A DNA stretch of 64,000 nt from Pseudonocardia sp. MH-G8 (GCF_002262885.1 NZ_NKYF01000026.1:81376-145375), one strand, 5' to 3'. Positions 54,030-63,053 are shown, numbered from the stretch's first letter. Numbers and translations are program-made. Notes: generated by a model not told the origin, from the letters alone.

Positions 54030-54491
54030 ATGTCCTGGTGCGATGATCACGACATAGGTGAGGGTCAGCACGCCTCCCGGCAGAGCGTCGAGCACCCGCG
54101 TAACGACTCGCGATTCGCGGTGGAGTTCGATCAATTTCCTGGAGGCTGGCCAGGATGGCGTCGCGCGTTCAAACGGGCGGCCGTCGAGCATGCCCGGTCT
54201 CTGCCTGGGGACGATTACAGGCGTCAGGACTCCCCAGGTCACTATGCACACCGGCAGCTCTACTACGCCGTCAAATCTAAGGTGAACGCTGCGGCACACT
54301 GCGTTGCTGACGTGGCTGAAGTCGAGCACCGCAACTTGTCGTATTGGCTAGTCAAGCAGCAGGGCTTCCCATGGCGTCGGGACTGCACTATGAACGACTT
54401 AATTCGACTTCTTGAGTTCTTACAGTTGCCCGAAACCCTCGATGCGGCACGTTCAGTGCCTCAGTACCCCCCGAGCCGCTTCCACGATTGA
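54030..54491 (+). CDS. Hypothetical protein downstream of TerD-nuclease
   Basis: 153 residues from ATG 54030, one base after the upstream TGA. The pattern has aromatic and charged residues (GGWPGWRRAFKRAAVEHARS, LLEFLQLPETLDAARSV) and lacks Arg/Ser shadows, so it is probably coding. No family recognised. Its position suggests it may be co-transcribed with the TerD fusion. Confidence 0.45.
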   Translation: MSWCDDHDIGEGQHASRQSVEHPRNDSRFAVEFDQFPGGWPGWRRAFKRAAVEHARSLPGDDYRRQDSPGHYAHRQLYYAVKSKVNAAAHCVADVAEVEHRNLSYWLVKQQGFPWRRDCTMNDLIRLLEFLQLPETLDAARSVPQYPPSRFHD

Positions 54492-55183
54492 CGCAGCACC
54501 AGGAGCTGCTCGACGTGATCAAGACCGGCGACAGGGCCGGAGTGGGCGGTGTCGGACGTGCTCGGCCGGCACGTGATCCGGCGGCCGAACGCATGGTGCG
54601 AGCTGTTCAGAAGCAGGGACCGTATCTCAGGACCGCGCGGTCGAGCCATCGCGACGTCCTCGATATCGCCCGACAGCAACCTGAGCTCGTATAGTGGACT
54701 CGGCAGATGTGCTGCCGATACGTACCGGCCGATGGAGTGATCGTCTGGACATGTGCCGACAATGGCGCTCGATCACGCGGACTTCGTCGTCTCGGATGGT
54801 CGTGGAGGTCCAGGGGCGAAGTACTTATGCTGTTGTTCCTGGGAGAGGCCGGGTGAGGTGCGGTGGACGGTCTCTACGCCCGAGCGGCCGCATGTTTCGA
54901 ACCTTGCGACCCCCGGCTTCGATGCCCAGCTGCGAGGTCCTGTTGATCTCGGTCGCCGCCTATTGATATCGGCAGGTACCTATGGTGTCTGAGTCGGCAC
55001 GTCTTGGTCCGAGCCTGGTCGCCGGACATGTGCGCATCGGCTTCCAGCTACGGATCAAACGCCTGCTTGGGCAGGAGCTGGCGCCGCGGCGATCGCTGCA
55101 AGTACCTCTCTTGTGTCGGCGATTCGGTCACATTAGAATCTGAGGTCTCCAGGGTCGAGGGACGGATCAAGTAGGACGGCGCC
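54492..55183. other. Gap with a decline in GC and a promoter
   Basis: 692 bases. A short open frame at 54753-54992 (MPTMALDHADFVVSDGRGGP at its start) may be a small protein but has no support beyond openness. The last 100 bases are AT-richer and contain the promoter of the membrane NTPase. This edge may be where foreign DNA begins. Confidence 0.4.
55111..55139 (+). promoter_or_regulatory. Sigma70-like promoter of the membrane NTPase gene
   Basis: TTGTGT (55111-55116) and TAGAAT (55134-55139) are separated by exactly 17 bases. The -10 matches TATAAT at 5 of 6 positions. The start codon at 55184 lies 45 bases beyond the -10. Confidence 0.6.
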
Positions 55184-57568
55184 ATGCAGCTTGCGGAACG
55201 AGAGATTCTCCGTCTCACGGATAAGTATCGCCGCCTGATGGCGGACAGCTTTTTGCAAGAGCATGCGCTCCGAGCGGTCAGCCTCGAAGAGGTAGCACGA
55301 GAAATGCGTGGAATAATCAGCTATAACCGCCTGATTGAATCAACTGAATTTGTTCGACGCGATTGTGTTGCGGCTGTCGCCGACAGGCTATGCGAATACG
55401 GCGATGCAAGCGACTTGCTAGATAAGATTAGGCCGGTGAGGGGCGACGACAATGTACTACTTCAGGGCATTCGCGAGTTGGTAGCTCGATTGACTTACCG
55501 GCGAGGATACGAGGAGCTTCTTGGAGCCCGAATTGGTGCGTTCAGAGAGGCTCAAATTCACCTCTCGCAAGCTATCGTAGGGCGGTACATGAAGCCGGTA
55601 TTGTTGGAGACTGTAGCGGCCCGAAAAGAGTCAAGTGTGGCGATTGAACTGAAGCTCGAGCGAACGGAATGGCTGACACGGCCTCAGCTGGACCGCTTCC
55701 TACTTGCTCCTTCAATAGTTCAGAGGGTTGACGCGCTCATGGCGAACTCGTCCTCTGCGAGCATCGGCCTTGCCGGCCCCCGGGGTAGTGGCAAAACGAC
55801 AATACTTCAGTCCTTTTGCCCGGAGACCGGCAGGAGCCCAGATCAGATCACCGTCCGTGCCGACGCTCCGGTTGCATTCGATGCGCGGGACTACTTCCTG
55901 ACCGTCTTTGCACGGCTTTGTGAAGGTGTCCTTGCGGAGTCGGAGCCAGAGTCTTCTTTGGCAGCTCCCAATGTAAAAGTCGACCGAGACTCGCGCTCCG
56001 AAATCCTTCGCAAGGGTACGGTCAAAGCGATCGTTGCAGCAATAGTTGCGCTGGGGGCAGTGGGTGCTGCAGGGGCAGTGGTGATTTTGCACGGGCAAAG
56101 CTTCAGTTCACGCTGGATACCGAACGTCAACCTGGCGATGCTTGGTTATTTGTGCGCGGTGATGAGTATAGTACTCGCGTTGTCCGCTTCCATCGTTGTG
56201 CAGGCTCAGCAGAGCATCTTCCGTGCTGGTCTGGTTTCAACGGCGCAGCAGCGTGACTTCTCGGAACCTTTGGCAATGGGGGCTGTCTTGTCGGTGCTCC
56301 TCAGTTCCGTGTTCTGGTACAAAGCTGTAGCGCCTCAGCACCTTTCACTGACCGTGCCGTGGCTGTCCCCACTTGTAGACCCTGCTCGTATTGCGCCCCT
56401 TGTCGCGGTGGCAAGTCTCATGCTTACTGCGTGGGGTGCTATAAATATTGCGCGTCACCAAATGGCAAGTGTTCATCTCATCCGCAAGCGGATGTCTCCT
56501 TCCCGGTCGGAAGTTGAGTTGCTCGGTGCACGTGCGTCAAGCTACCTCCGAGAAATCCGATATCAACAGACATATACTGCCACCACGTCTGGACGAATTG
56601 CCTCGGGAGGAGGTGGTCTTGTTACGGTCGAAGTCGGAGCGCAGAAACAGGCCTCGGCGGCGCGCCTATCGTGGAGCCTCCCAGAGACTATTGGCGAGCT
56701 CCGGAAGTTCCTTGCAGAGTTGGGTCGAGGACGACGAGTTATAGTGGGAATCGACGAGTTAGATAAAATCTCGTCGTCCGCTCAAGCTGTGGAGTTTATC
56801 GACTCCATTAAGGTCCTGTTCAATATTCCTGGTGTCTTCTTCATGGTTTCAGTTTCAACAGAAGCGATGATCAGTTTCGAGCGGCGTGGGATACCGTTCC
56901 GCGATGCCTTCAACTCGGCTTTCGATGACATGTATCGCCTGCCGTACCTCGGTCAGCGGCAAACCATCCTTCTTCTGCGAGAGCGGGTGATCGATATCCC
57001 TTTCTCGTTCGGCGCGGTGTGTCACTCTGCAGCGGGAGGGCTTCCTCGTGAATCAATACGATATGCGTCGAGGCTGTACCTCATGGCAGAGGATGATCGA
57101 GAGACCGCTCTTCGCCTCGATGCAGCGTGTCGGAAGTTCTGCTTCGAGGAAGTTCTGGCCGCGTTGAATGCGATCGGTCCGGAGCTTGCTAAGCTCGACG
57201 CTGACCCATACGTGCGGCGCGCTCTTCTCTGTTTTGGCGAGACGGCGTCGGCTGCGGAGTCTAGCAGCGAGCTGGGTGCACATTGCCGCAAAATTTATGA
57301 GCTCGCGGAGCAGTGTCGTCGAGACGCCAGCGTGGATTCGTCGGCGAAGCAGCAATTGTTGCGGCTACTCGATGAAGCGAACGCTCAGCTTGCGTTCTGG
57401 GTAACTGTAACTGACGCGGCGCATTCTCGTTGTGATGGGCAGGCGCTAGACTTTTTTCACATTACGACGTCGCTTTCAGGAGTGCGACGTTCGCCTCACC
57501 CCGCGCTCGCGTTGGAGCAGGTTTCTGCGACTCGCGCGGAGCACGGTCTCGATCCGTTGTGGGGTTGA
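55184..57568 (+). CDS. AT-rich-encoded membrane P-loop NTPase (KAP-like)
   Basis: 794 residues. Walker A GPRGSGKTT is at about 198-206 and Walker B VIVGIDELDKI at about 519-529. Between them lie four hydrophobic segments (about 282-303, 317-341, 364-385, 402-422), so the NTPase is membrane-anchored through an insertion. This is the layout of the KAP family of P-loop NTPases. The N-terminal 190 residues are helical; the C-terminal 250 residues are unassigned. Codon usage is strikingly different from neighbours, with many A/T-ending codons (e.g. TTGGTAGCTCGATTG), indicating recent acquisition. KAP-like NTPases are frequent in defence islands, but no partner effector is evident here. ATG 55184 has only a weak ribosome binding site (AGGA). 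Confidence 0.75.
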   Translation: MQLAEREILRLTDKYRRLMADSFLQEHALRAVSLEEVAREMRGIISYNRLIESTEFVRRDCVAAVADRLCEYGDASDLLDKIRPVRGDDNVLLQGIRELVARLTYRRGYEELLGARIGAFREAQIHLSQAIVGRYMKPVLLETVAARKESSVAIELKLERTEWLTRPQLDRFLLAPSIVQRVDALMANSSSASIGLAGPRGSGKTTILQSFCPETGRSPDQITVRADAPVAFDARDYFLTVFARLCEGVLAESEPESSLAAPNVKVDRDSRSEILRKGTVKAIVAAIVALGAVGAAGAVVILHGQSFSSRWIPNVNLAMLGYLCAVMSIVLALSASIVVQAQQSIFRAGLVSTAQQRDFSEPLAMGAVLSVLLSSVFWYKAVAPQHLSLTVPWLSPLVDPARIAPLVAVASLMLTAWGAINIARHQMASVHLIRKRMSPSRSEVELLGARASSYLREIRYQQTYTATTSGRIASGGGGLVTVEVGAQKQASAARLSWSLPETIGELRKFLAELGRGRRVIVGIDELDKISSSAQAVEFIDSIKVLFNIPGVFFMVSVSTEAMISFERRGIPFRDAFNSAFDDMYRLPYLGQRQTILLLRERVIDIPFSFGAVCHSAAGGLPRESIRYASRLYLMAEDDRETALRLDAACRKFCFEEVLAALNAIGPELAKLDADPYVRRALLCFGETASAAESSSELGAHCRKIYELAEQCRRDASVDSSAKQQLLRLLDEANAQLAFWVTVTDAAHSRCDGQALDFFHITTSLSGVRRSPHPALALEQVSATRAEHGLDPLWG

Positions 57569-57680
57569 GCATCAGAGCGCTTCCAGCGGCTCGCTTTCCA
57601 ATGCATCACCGGGTGGGCTGGTGCGCCGAGTTGGATCGTTGTCCCACAGGATCATGAGGCCATCCGCCAGAATGGCGCAC

Positions 57681-58160
57681 ATGGTTGACAGTGTTGTCGC
57701 GACACCAGCGGCTCGTCGGGCGATGGCTCGTGAGCGTCAGAAGGATCTTTATGGCGCTTCGTTGCGGAGTCTTGTCCGCGGCCTCGCTGAGGACTACGGA
57801 ATCAGCCAGGCGCGACTCGCACGCGTGCTCGGGATCAGCCCTGCGATGTTGTGTCAGCTGGTCTCCGGGGAGCGCATCAAGATCGGGGACCCGGTCGTGA
57901 GCGCTCGTCTGATGGTTCTCGACCAGCGGCGCGCGCTCGTCCGCGGCCTGCACGTTCGGCGAGTCGAGGAGATCCTCGACGAGGTAGCTTGCATCCGGGA
58001 CCCATGGCCTCGAGGCAACCGGCCGAGCTCCAAGGCGATCGGTGACCTGCGCGAGATCGCCGACGCGGAGCAACTCGAGGCGGCGGCGGCCAAGCTGGAA
58101 GTCGACTTCCCTCGGCTCGCCGACTTCCTTCGACGAGCAGCTCACGACCGATCGGGGTGA
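57681..58160 (+). CDS. XRE-type helix-turn-helix protein
   Basis: About 159 residues from ATG 57681 (upstream in-frame ATG at 57672). The HTH is EDYGISQARLARVLGISPAM followed by LCQLVSGERIKIGD. The rest is helical (VRRVEEILDEVACIRDPWPR). High-GC codons return here, so it may belong to the older element rather than to the AT-rich gene. It might regulate the NTPase or the element; no operator is visible. Confidence 0.72.
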   Translation: MVDSVVATPAARRAMARERQKDLYGASLRSLVRGLAEDYGISQARLARVLGISPAMLCQLVSGERIKIGDPVVSARLMVLDQRRALVRGLHVRRVEEILDEVACIRDPWPRGNRPSSKAIGDLREIADAEQLEAAAAKLEVDFPRLADFLRRAAHDRSG

Positions 58161-58757
58161 AGCTCCACGGCGACGTGGGCGGGCGTCGCTCGAAGCGGAC
58201 TTGAGCGGCGGGATCGGGCGAGGGAACCGGCAGATCACGCAACGTCGACTCCGGCGGCAGCGGCGAGCCCTGCGAGGTCGTGGTCGAGCCTGCCGGGTTC
58301 GGCTGGAGCACCCAGCCGTGCTCGACGCGGTGCATGGCGCCGAGTTGAAGCAGCCCGGTCGGTCCCGGCGTGGGGAGCTGGAGACGGCCGATGGGACGGC
58401 CGCTGTCGAGATCGAGGGCGTCGAGGACCGGCGGCTGTGCGTGGTTGGCCCGCAGTTGCGCGACGAGCAGGATCGCGGTGACGTCGTCGGGCACGTTGGC
58501 CGGCAGGACGTGAAGAGTTGTCGGCGCCCCGGTGTCGTCGGAGGCCAGCGTGACGGCGCGGCTCGGATGGTCGGGTTGGCCGTAGAAGACCAGTCCGTGT
58601 CGGATCGGACGACACCCCACTCGCTGAGCCGGATCGCGATGGGATCGACCTCGGGATCAGTTCCTCCGCAGCCTGGAACACCAGTCGCAGGTGCCGCAGT
58701 CCGTCGAGCGGCACGAGCTCACCCGCGCAGCTGGTGGCGTGCGGCGTTCCCGGCAAC
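58161..58757 (-). pseudogene. Broken leftward gene truncated at the XRE gene
   Basis: Protein-like pieces in three frames: VPLDGLRHLRLVFQAAEELI near 58700, EVDPIAIRLSEWGVVRSD near 58640, and GLVFYGQPDHPSRAVTLASD, then VLPANVPDDVTAILLVAQLR from 58600 down. The last frame runs through the antisense of the XRE gene without a natural end. Two frameshifts and a missing 3' end make it a pseudogene of unknown family. Confidence 0.55.
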
Positions 58758-58792
58758 CGTCGGCTCCCTCGCCCAGATCATGAGCGCAACGC

Positions 58793-58987
58793 CTAGCTTT
58801 CGCCGCGCTCTCTCAGCTCGCGGAGCTGGCGGCGGATGTCCTCGAGGTCCCACCGGTGGTGCCCGGTCGGCAGGGTCAACGTCGGTGTGAGCAGTCCTCG
58901 TCGCGCGTAGGTGGCGAGGGTGCGCCGATCGATGCCGAGGTGCTCTGCCGCCTGAGCGGTGGTCAGGAGCTTCGCAGGGGCCGGCAC
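58793..58987 (-). CDS. Excisionase/MerR-like helix-turn-helix protein
   Basis: 64 residues from GTG 58987. LLTTAQAAEHLGIDRRTLAT then YARRGLL is a MerR/excisionase-type HTH, followed by GHHRWDLEDIRRQLRELRER. Proteins of this size control directionality (Xis) or transfer genes of actinobacterial elements. It lies next to four 9-bp iterons at 59054-59089 that are plausible targets. It starts 4 bases or fewer after a GGAGG, so the start could be reconsidered. Confidence 0.8.
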   Translation of the reverse strand: MPAPAKLLTTAQAAEHLGIDRRTLATYARRGLLTPTLTLPTGHHRWDLEDIRRQLRELRERGES

Positions 58988-59035
58988 CCTCCGAACATAG
59001 GTGCGGCGCCCACGTCAGACCGTGTGCGTTCAGCC

Positions 59036-59064
59036 ACTATAGCCATACACGCCGACATGGTCGA
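59036..59064 (-). promoter_or_regulatory. Promoter of the excisionase-like gene, overlapping iterons
   Basis: On the minus strand TCGACC (plus 59059-59064) and TATAGT (plus 59036-59041) are spaced 17 bases. The -35 lies within the iteron array, so a protein bound there could repress or activate transcription. Confidence 0.5.
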
Positions 59065-59089
59065 CATGGTCGTCAGGGTCGAGTTGGTC
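59054..59089. repeat. Four tandem 9-bp iterons
   Basis: GACATGGTC, GACATGGTC, GTCAGGGTC and GAGTTGGTC follow each other without gaps (59054, 59063, 59072, 59081). All end in GGTC. They sit in the divergent region between the excisionase-like gene and the small genes at 59211. This is a typical protein-binding array. Confidence 0.8.
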
Positions 59090-59140
59090 AGTTGTCCGGT
59101 TCTGAGGCTATGCTGTCGCACGACCCCCTAGACAGAGGGC

Positions 59141-59176
59141 GGCCCCGACTGGGTGCTGGTACACCCGGCCGGGGCC
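59141..59176 (+). ncRNA. Strong nested hairpin in leader region
   Basis: Outer stem GGCCCCG (59141-59147) pairs with CGGGGCC (59170-59176). Inside, GGGTG pairs with CACCC around CTGGTA. A TATGCT box at about 59108-59113 could start the transcript. It precedes the gene at 59211, so it may be an attenuator or small RNA; this is speculative. Confidence 0.35.
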
Positions 59177-59210
59177 TTGATCCGACCTGAGGTTAGGCAG
59201 GTGCGGACCC

Positions 59211-59423
59211 GTGGCTGACCGTACAGAAGATCTCGGCGTGATTGCGGTGCTGGCGTCCATGCCCGACGTGATCATGCGGCTGTTGAAGGAGCACGAGCCT
59301 GATGCTTCCGGGCGGTGCCGTGGATGTGGAATGCCTGGCACCGGCAGCCCTCATGTTGCGTCACCGTGCGGGTTGCGGTCGGTCGCGGAGGCGGCACGCC
59401 GGCTTCGCATTGACCGCCGCTGA
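59211..59423 (+). CDS. Small cysteine-rich hypothetical protein
   Basis: 70 residues from GTG 59211. GRCRGCGMPGTGSPHVASPC is a zinc-ribbon-like segment preceded by an amphipathic helix (DVIMRLLKEHEPDASG). It resembles small proteins of actinobacterial transfer elements. Function unknown. Confidence 0.6.
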   Translation: MADRTEDLGVIAVLASMPDVIMRLLKEHEPDASGRCRGCGMPGTGSPHVASPCGLRSVAEAARRLRIDRR

Positions 59424-59425
59424 CG

Positions 59426-59590
59426 GTGCTCGTGATCATCGTCGCCGTCGGCGTGGCAGCGTTCGCGGTCGGCGCATTGGCCGGTTACCTGCTCTGCCGT
59501 TCGGTCCGCATCCCGCGCCGGTCGTGGGCCGAGCTGCGCGTACATGGCGACCCGCTGGACCGTCGTCGTGGGCGACACCGCGAGCGTTGA
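59426..59590 (+). CDS. Small single-pass membrane protein
   Basis: 54 residues from GTG 59426, two bases after the previous stop. One helix (VIIVAVGVAAFAVGALAGYL) is followed by an Arg-rich tail. This short gene would be missed by a 60-residue cutoff. Its location suggests co-transcription with the cysteine-rich gene. Confidence 0.5.
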   Translation: MLVIIVAVGVAAFAVGALAGYLLCRSVRIPRRSWAELRVHGDPLDRRRGRHRER

Positions 59591-59605
59591 CGGCCTCTCC
59601 CTGCG

Positions 59606-60742
59606 CTATTCGCGCACGCTCAGGTGTACGTGGTCGTAGTGCCCGCCCGTCGCGTCGTTGGTGTCGTAGATGCCGCCCCCGGTATACGGCCGGCCCCAGC
59701 CGTCGGTGTCGAGGGAATCGGGGGACCAGATCCGGCCCTGCCAGATGATGTAGCGGACCTGCAGGGCAGCGGCGTGCATGCGCAGCCAGCCGGCGATGCG
59801 CCAGCCGTTGGCGAGCTCGGCTCCTTCGGGGAAGACACCGGCTTTGCTGGGGAAGAAGTCGCAGGCGCGGCCTCGGGGGTGGTCGCTGGACGGGTTCCAC
59901 GCGTGCGCGTCCCAGCAGGTGAAGGACCGGATCGGAGCACCGGCGCCAGGAGCGCCGAAGGCGTGGAGGAGCTGCTCGAGCGCGTGGTGGGTGGCGGAGG
60001 TCAAGCAGCCGGTGCTGCCGGGGTCGGGCTCGGTGCAGCTGGTCGAGGTGCCCGTAAACGGCGCCGGCGTGGGGAGGCCGTCCAGCGCGACGGGCACGGG
60101 TGCTGCTGTGAGTTGTTGGGCCTGTGTCCGGACGCGGTCGATGTAGCTGGTGATGGTCTCGGCGCAGGTCCTGTCGCATCCGGCCTCTCCAGCGGTCGGT
60201 ATTCCGCTCGCGGAGCCGGTGACGCGGCTGCAGCCGGCGATGTGGCAGACCAGGAGCGCATCGAGGGGATCGACCGGCTTGCCGGAGTCCGCGAGGTGGG
60301 CGCGGACCAGCCGCAGGTTCGCGCACAGCCATGGCACCGCGATCTCGAGGTGCCGCAACGGGTCGAAGACGTCGGCCCCGGCCGGTGGCGGGGCGGTGGC
60401 CCACGAGGCGCCGCCCGCGCTGATCCAGGTCGCTTCCTGGAACTGGTAGAGGCCCGCTGCTCGCCCCTGCGGGTTGTAGGCGTGTGGGTTCCAACCGGAC
60501 TCGGCGTTGATGTGCGCGGCGGCAAAGGGCAGCGGCAGCTCGGGGCATCGAGCGTGGAGGACACGTTCGAGCTCGGGTATCAGTCGCGCGGCTGCTGCTG
60601 GCAGGGCGCTGGCGTTGACCTCCGTCCCGCTGGCTTGAGTGACGACGACCCCGCCGATGAGGAGCCCCACGATGAGCACCGGGGCGATCATCAACGCGAC
60701 GAGGCCGCCCCCGAGGATTCCCAGGCGCCCGGGGGAGGTCAT
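59606..60742 (-). CDS. Cell-wall hydrolase: lytic transglycosylase-like plus M15-like domain
   Basis: 378 residues from ATG 60742. One N-terminal membrane helix (LVALMIAPVLIVGLLIGGVV) leads to an SLT-type domain (FAAAHINAESGWNPHAYNPQ, then GRAAGLYQFQEATWISAG, with the catalytic Glu in NAESGW). The C-terminal domain carries DHPRGRACDFFPSK and GGHYDHVHLSV, similar to the zinc site of M15 peptidases. Such enzymes open the wall for conjugative machines. Overlaps DUF4913 by 4 bases. Confidence 0.85.
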   Translation of the reverse strand: MTSPGRLGILGGGLVALMIAPVLIVGLLIGGVVVTQASGTEVNASALPAAAARLIPELERVLHARCPELPLPFAAAHINAESGWNPHAYNPQGRAAGLYQFQEATWISAGGASWATAPPPAGADVFDPLRHLEIAVPWLCANLRLVRAHLADSGKPVDPLDALLVCHIAGCSRVTGSASGIPTAGEAGCDRTCAETITSYIDRVRTQAQQLTAAPVPVALDGLPTPAPFTGTSTSCTEPDPGSTGCLTSATHHALEQLLHAFGAPGAGAPIRSFTCWDAHAWNPSSDHPRGRACDFFPSKAGVFPEGAELANGWRIAGWLRMHAAALQVRYIIWQGRIWSPDSLDTDGWGRPYTGGGIYDTNDATGGHYDHVHLSVRE

Positions 60743-61242
60743 GTCGGGTTGGTGGTGGGCAGCGTCGGTAACGGGGTGTGCGGGTTGAGGGTGCGGTAGC
60801 GCTCGTTGTGGCTGCAGTCGGCGAACGGGCCGAGGGGGCTGAGCAGCTCGCGGAGGCAGGGGTCGAGGTGGTCGCGGATCCAGATCGAGAGCGCGACGCC
60901 GGGCTCGGCGGCCAGTTCGGTCCAGGCGCGGTGCAGGGCTTCGAAGCGCAGAACCGCCTCGGGGTGTTCCCACCAGACGGGACACCACTTCAGCTCGCCG
61001 CGGAGTGGACGGGCGATCACGCCGGCCACGCTGCGGTGAACCCACTCGATGAGCGCGCGCTCGTCCAGGGCGTCGGGCACTGCGTCGGAGTCGTCGCCGG
61101 GATCTGTTGGTGGATGGATGTCGAGCTCGACGTCGCCGTTGATCAGGTCGTCGAGCAGGTCGGACTGGTGCGCGCGCCAGGCTTCGAGGGCGTCGACGCG
61201 GGCAAGGAGTTCGGCCAGTGTCCGTGCGACGTCGTTGGTCAC
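60739..61242 (-). CDS. DUF4913 family protein
   Basis: 167 residues from GTG 61242. The DUF4913 core is present: VPVWWEHPEAVLRFEALHRA-like WCPVWWEHPEAVLRFEALHR, then SIWIRDHLDPCLRELLSPLG and FADCSHNERY. Found in transfer regions of actinobacterial elements. GTGA overlap with the coupling protein gene. Confidence 0.85.
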   Translation of the reverse strand: MTNDVARTLAELLARVDALEAWRAHQSDLLDDLINGDVELDIHPPTDPGDDSDAVPDALDERALIEWVHRSVAGVIARPLRGELKWCPVWWEHPEAVLRFEALHRAWTELAAEPGVALSIWIRDHLDPCLRELLSPLGPFADCSHNERYRTLNPHTPLPTLPTTNPT

Positions 61243-63053
61243 GTCGTCTCCTTCCACGAGCTGACGTAGCGGTCTGGGCCGAGGGCTGCGCTGGCCGCGG
61301 TGCGGAGCTCGCGCAGGGCGGTGGCGGCGTAGGCGTTGATGTCGGTGGCGTCCTGCTCGCGGTACCAGGGCAGGAGTTCGCCGAGACCAGCTGGACGCCC
61401 GGTGGCGAGCAGGACGGCCTGGGTCTTCGGCAGCGCGCGCAGCTCGGACGCGGGCAGGATCGGTTGCCGGGTGGTGGAGTACTGGTGGGATGGGCCGCCG
61501 CTGCGGTTGACGCTGATCGACTGTTTCTCGACGTCGTGTTCGCCGATGAGGCCGGACAGCTTCTGGAGGAACGTGTGGTCGTCGACTCCGGCGCCGACGA
61601 GCTTGATCGTGGCGGCCGACCACAGGGCGTCCATGCCTTGTGCGCCCCACACGCCGACGCCCTGTTGGTAGCTCTGCAGCATGGTCATCACCTGCAGTCC
61701 GCGGGATCCGAAGTGGCTGTAGAGCTGGGGGAGTTGGCGGATCGGGCAGATGTTGGCCGCTTCGTCGAGGACCGCGACCACGGGTGGGTCGACGCGTCCG
61801 CCGCGGGCCTGGGCGACGAGCTCAGCAACCTCGAGCATGCGGTCGACCAGGGCGGCGACGACGGGCGCGGCCGTGCCGGCGCCTTCCTTGGACAGCAGGT
61901 GCAGGGTTGTCGGCGTGTGTTCGGCGGTGGCGAGGATCTGCCACGGCTCGAGTTCGGTGATCTCGGGGTCGCCGGGCTCGCGCCAGGTCTCAGGTGGCGT
62001 GATCCAGCGCAGGATGCGTTCCGAGGTCAGCGCTTTGGTCGCGGTCCGTGCGGTTTGGAAGATGCCTTTCGTCGTGACCTCTGCGCCGGAGAGGCTGGCC
62101 TCGAGGTCGGCGGCTTCGTGTCCGGCGCCGGCGCGGTCGAGGGCGGCGATGGCGTCCCGGCGGCCGATCTGCAGCCAGGACATCGCGTCGCGCAGGGTTC
62201 CGCCGGACAGGGCTGCGGCGAGGAAGGTGCCGGTGAGGACCTGTTCACCGGCTGCGTGGAAAAACGGGTCGCGGCGGGCACCGCCGATGGTCTGCATGAA
62301 GTGCCCGGCGAGTCGGGCCGCGGCCTCGATCCGTGCGGCATCGGGTGCCTCGCGGATCGCGCGCAGAAGATCCCACCACCAGGTCTGGCGGCGGTAGGCG
62401 ATCTCCTGCGGGTCGAACGTCCACACCGGACCGAGCTGGCCGCGCATCCCGGCGGTGAGCGCCCACAGGTCGGCCTTGTTGGACGTAGCGATCGCGAGCC
62501 CGGGCGCTGACAGGACCGCAGGCACGGCGATCGCGCTGGTCTTGTTCGCCCGCGGACCCATGATGATCAGTGCGACGTCCTCCCAGGACATGCTCACCTC
62601 GCGCCCGCCAACCCTCAGCATCCGGATGCCGAGGTCGCGGGCCGGTACTGGCTCTGAACCCTGCAGCGCCGGGCGGAGTTGGCGGGCCTTCCGCTCGGCC
62701 TCGGACCCGGTCAGATCACCCAGCTGACGCGGTCGCAGCAGCGGAGCGTGTCGTACGGCCCGCCGCACCAGCACCGTTACCAGCGTCGCCAGGCCGGCTT
62801 CCACGCCGAAGGCGGTGGCCAGCACCGTCCAGAAGACCGGCCCGGTCGCGGTGGGCGGTAGCGCGCCGGAGGCGAGGGAGAACGGGAGCTGAAGCCCGAG
62901 CGGTGGGGCGGCCCAGCTGCCGGTGCTGATCAGAGCAGCGGCCCCGGCGGCGGCCCAGATGTTGACCGATACCAGCCCGACGGCGCCGAGCGCGCCGAGG
63001 AGCAGCAGCGGCGCGGCGGCGTCACGCGCTACCGCCCGCGCCGGCGTGGTCAC
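61239..63053 (-). CDS. VirD4/TraG-like coupling protein
   Basis: 604 residues from GTG 63053. Two N-terminal transmembrane regions (LLLLGALGAVGLVSVNIWAA, then the FWTVLATAFGVEAGLATLVT helix) precede the TraM-recognition-type ATPase. Walker A is the degenerate GPRANKTSA, Walker B VVAVLDEAAN, and the region SRGLQVMTMLQSYQQGVG is characteristic. It links the relaxase complex to the secretion channel. GTGA overlaps on both sides. Confidence 0.88.
   Translation of the reverse strand: MTTPARAVARDAAAPLLLLGALGAVGLVSVNIWAAAGAAALISTGSWAAPPLGLQLPFSLASGALPPTATGPVFWTVLATAFGVEAGLATLVTVLVRRAVRHAPLLRPRQLGDLTGSEAERKARQLRPALQGSEPVPARDLGIRMLRVGGREVSMSWEDVALIIMGPRANKTSAIAVPAVLSAPGLAIATSNKADLWALTAGMRGQLGPVWTFDPQEIAYRRQTWWWDLLRAIREAPDAARIEAAARLAGHFMQTIGGARRDPFFHAAGEQVLTGTFLAAALSGGTLRDAMSWLQIGRRDAIAALDRAGAGHEAADLEASLSGAEVTTKGIFQTARTATKALTSERILRWITPPETWREPGDPEITELEPWQILATAEHTPTTLHLLSKEGAGTAAPVVAALVDRMLEVAELVAQARGGRVDPPVVAVLDEAANICPIRQLPQLYSHFGSRGLQVMTMLQSYQQGVGVWGAQGMDALWSAATIKLVGAGVDDHTFLQKLSGLIGEHDVEKQSISVNRSGGPSHQYSTTRQPILPASELRALPKTQAVLLATGRPAGLGELLPWYREQDATDINAYAATALRELRTAASAALGPDRYVSSWKETT

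Noticed and set aside
54753..54992. 79-codon open frame
   Set aside because: Only openness supports it; no ribosome binding site or family signal.
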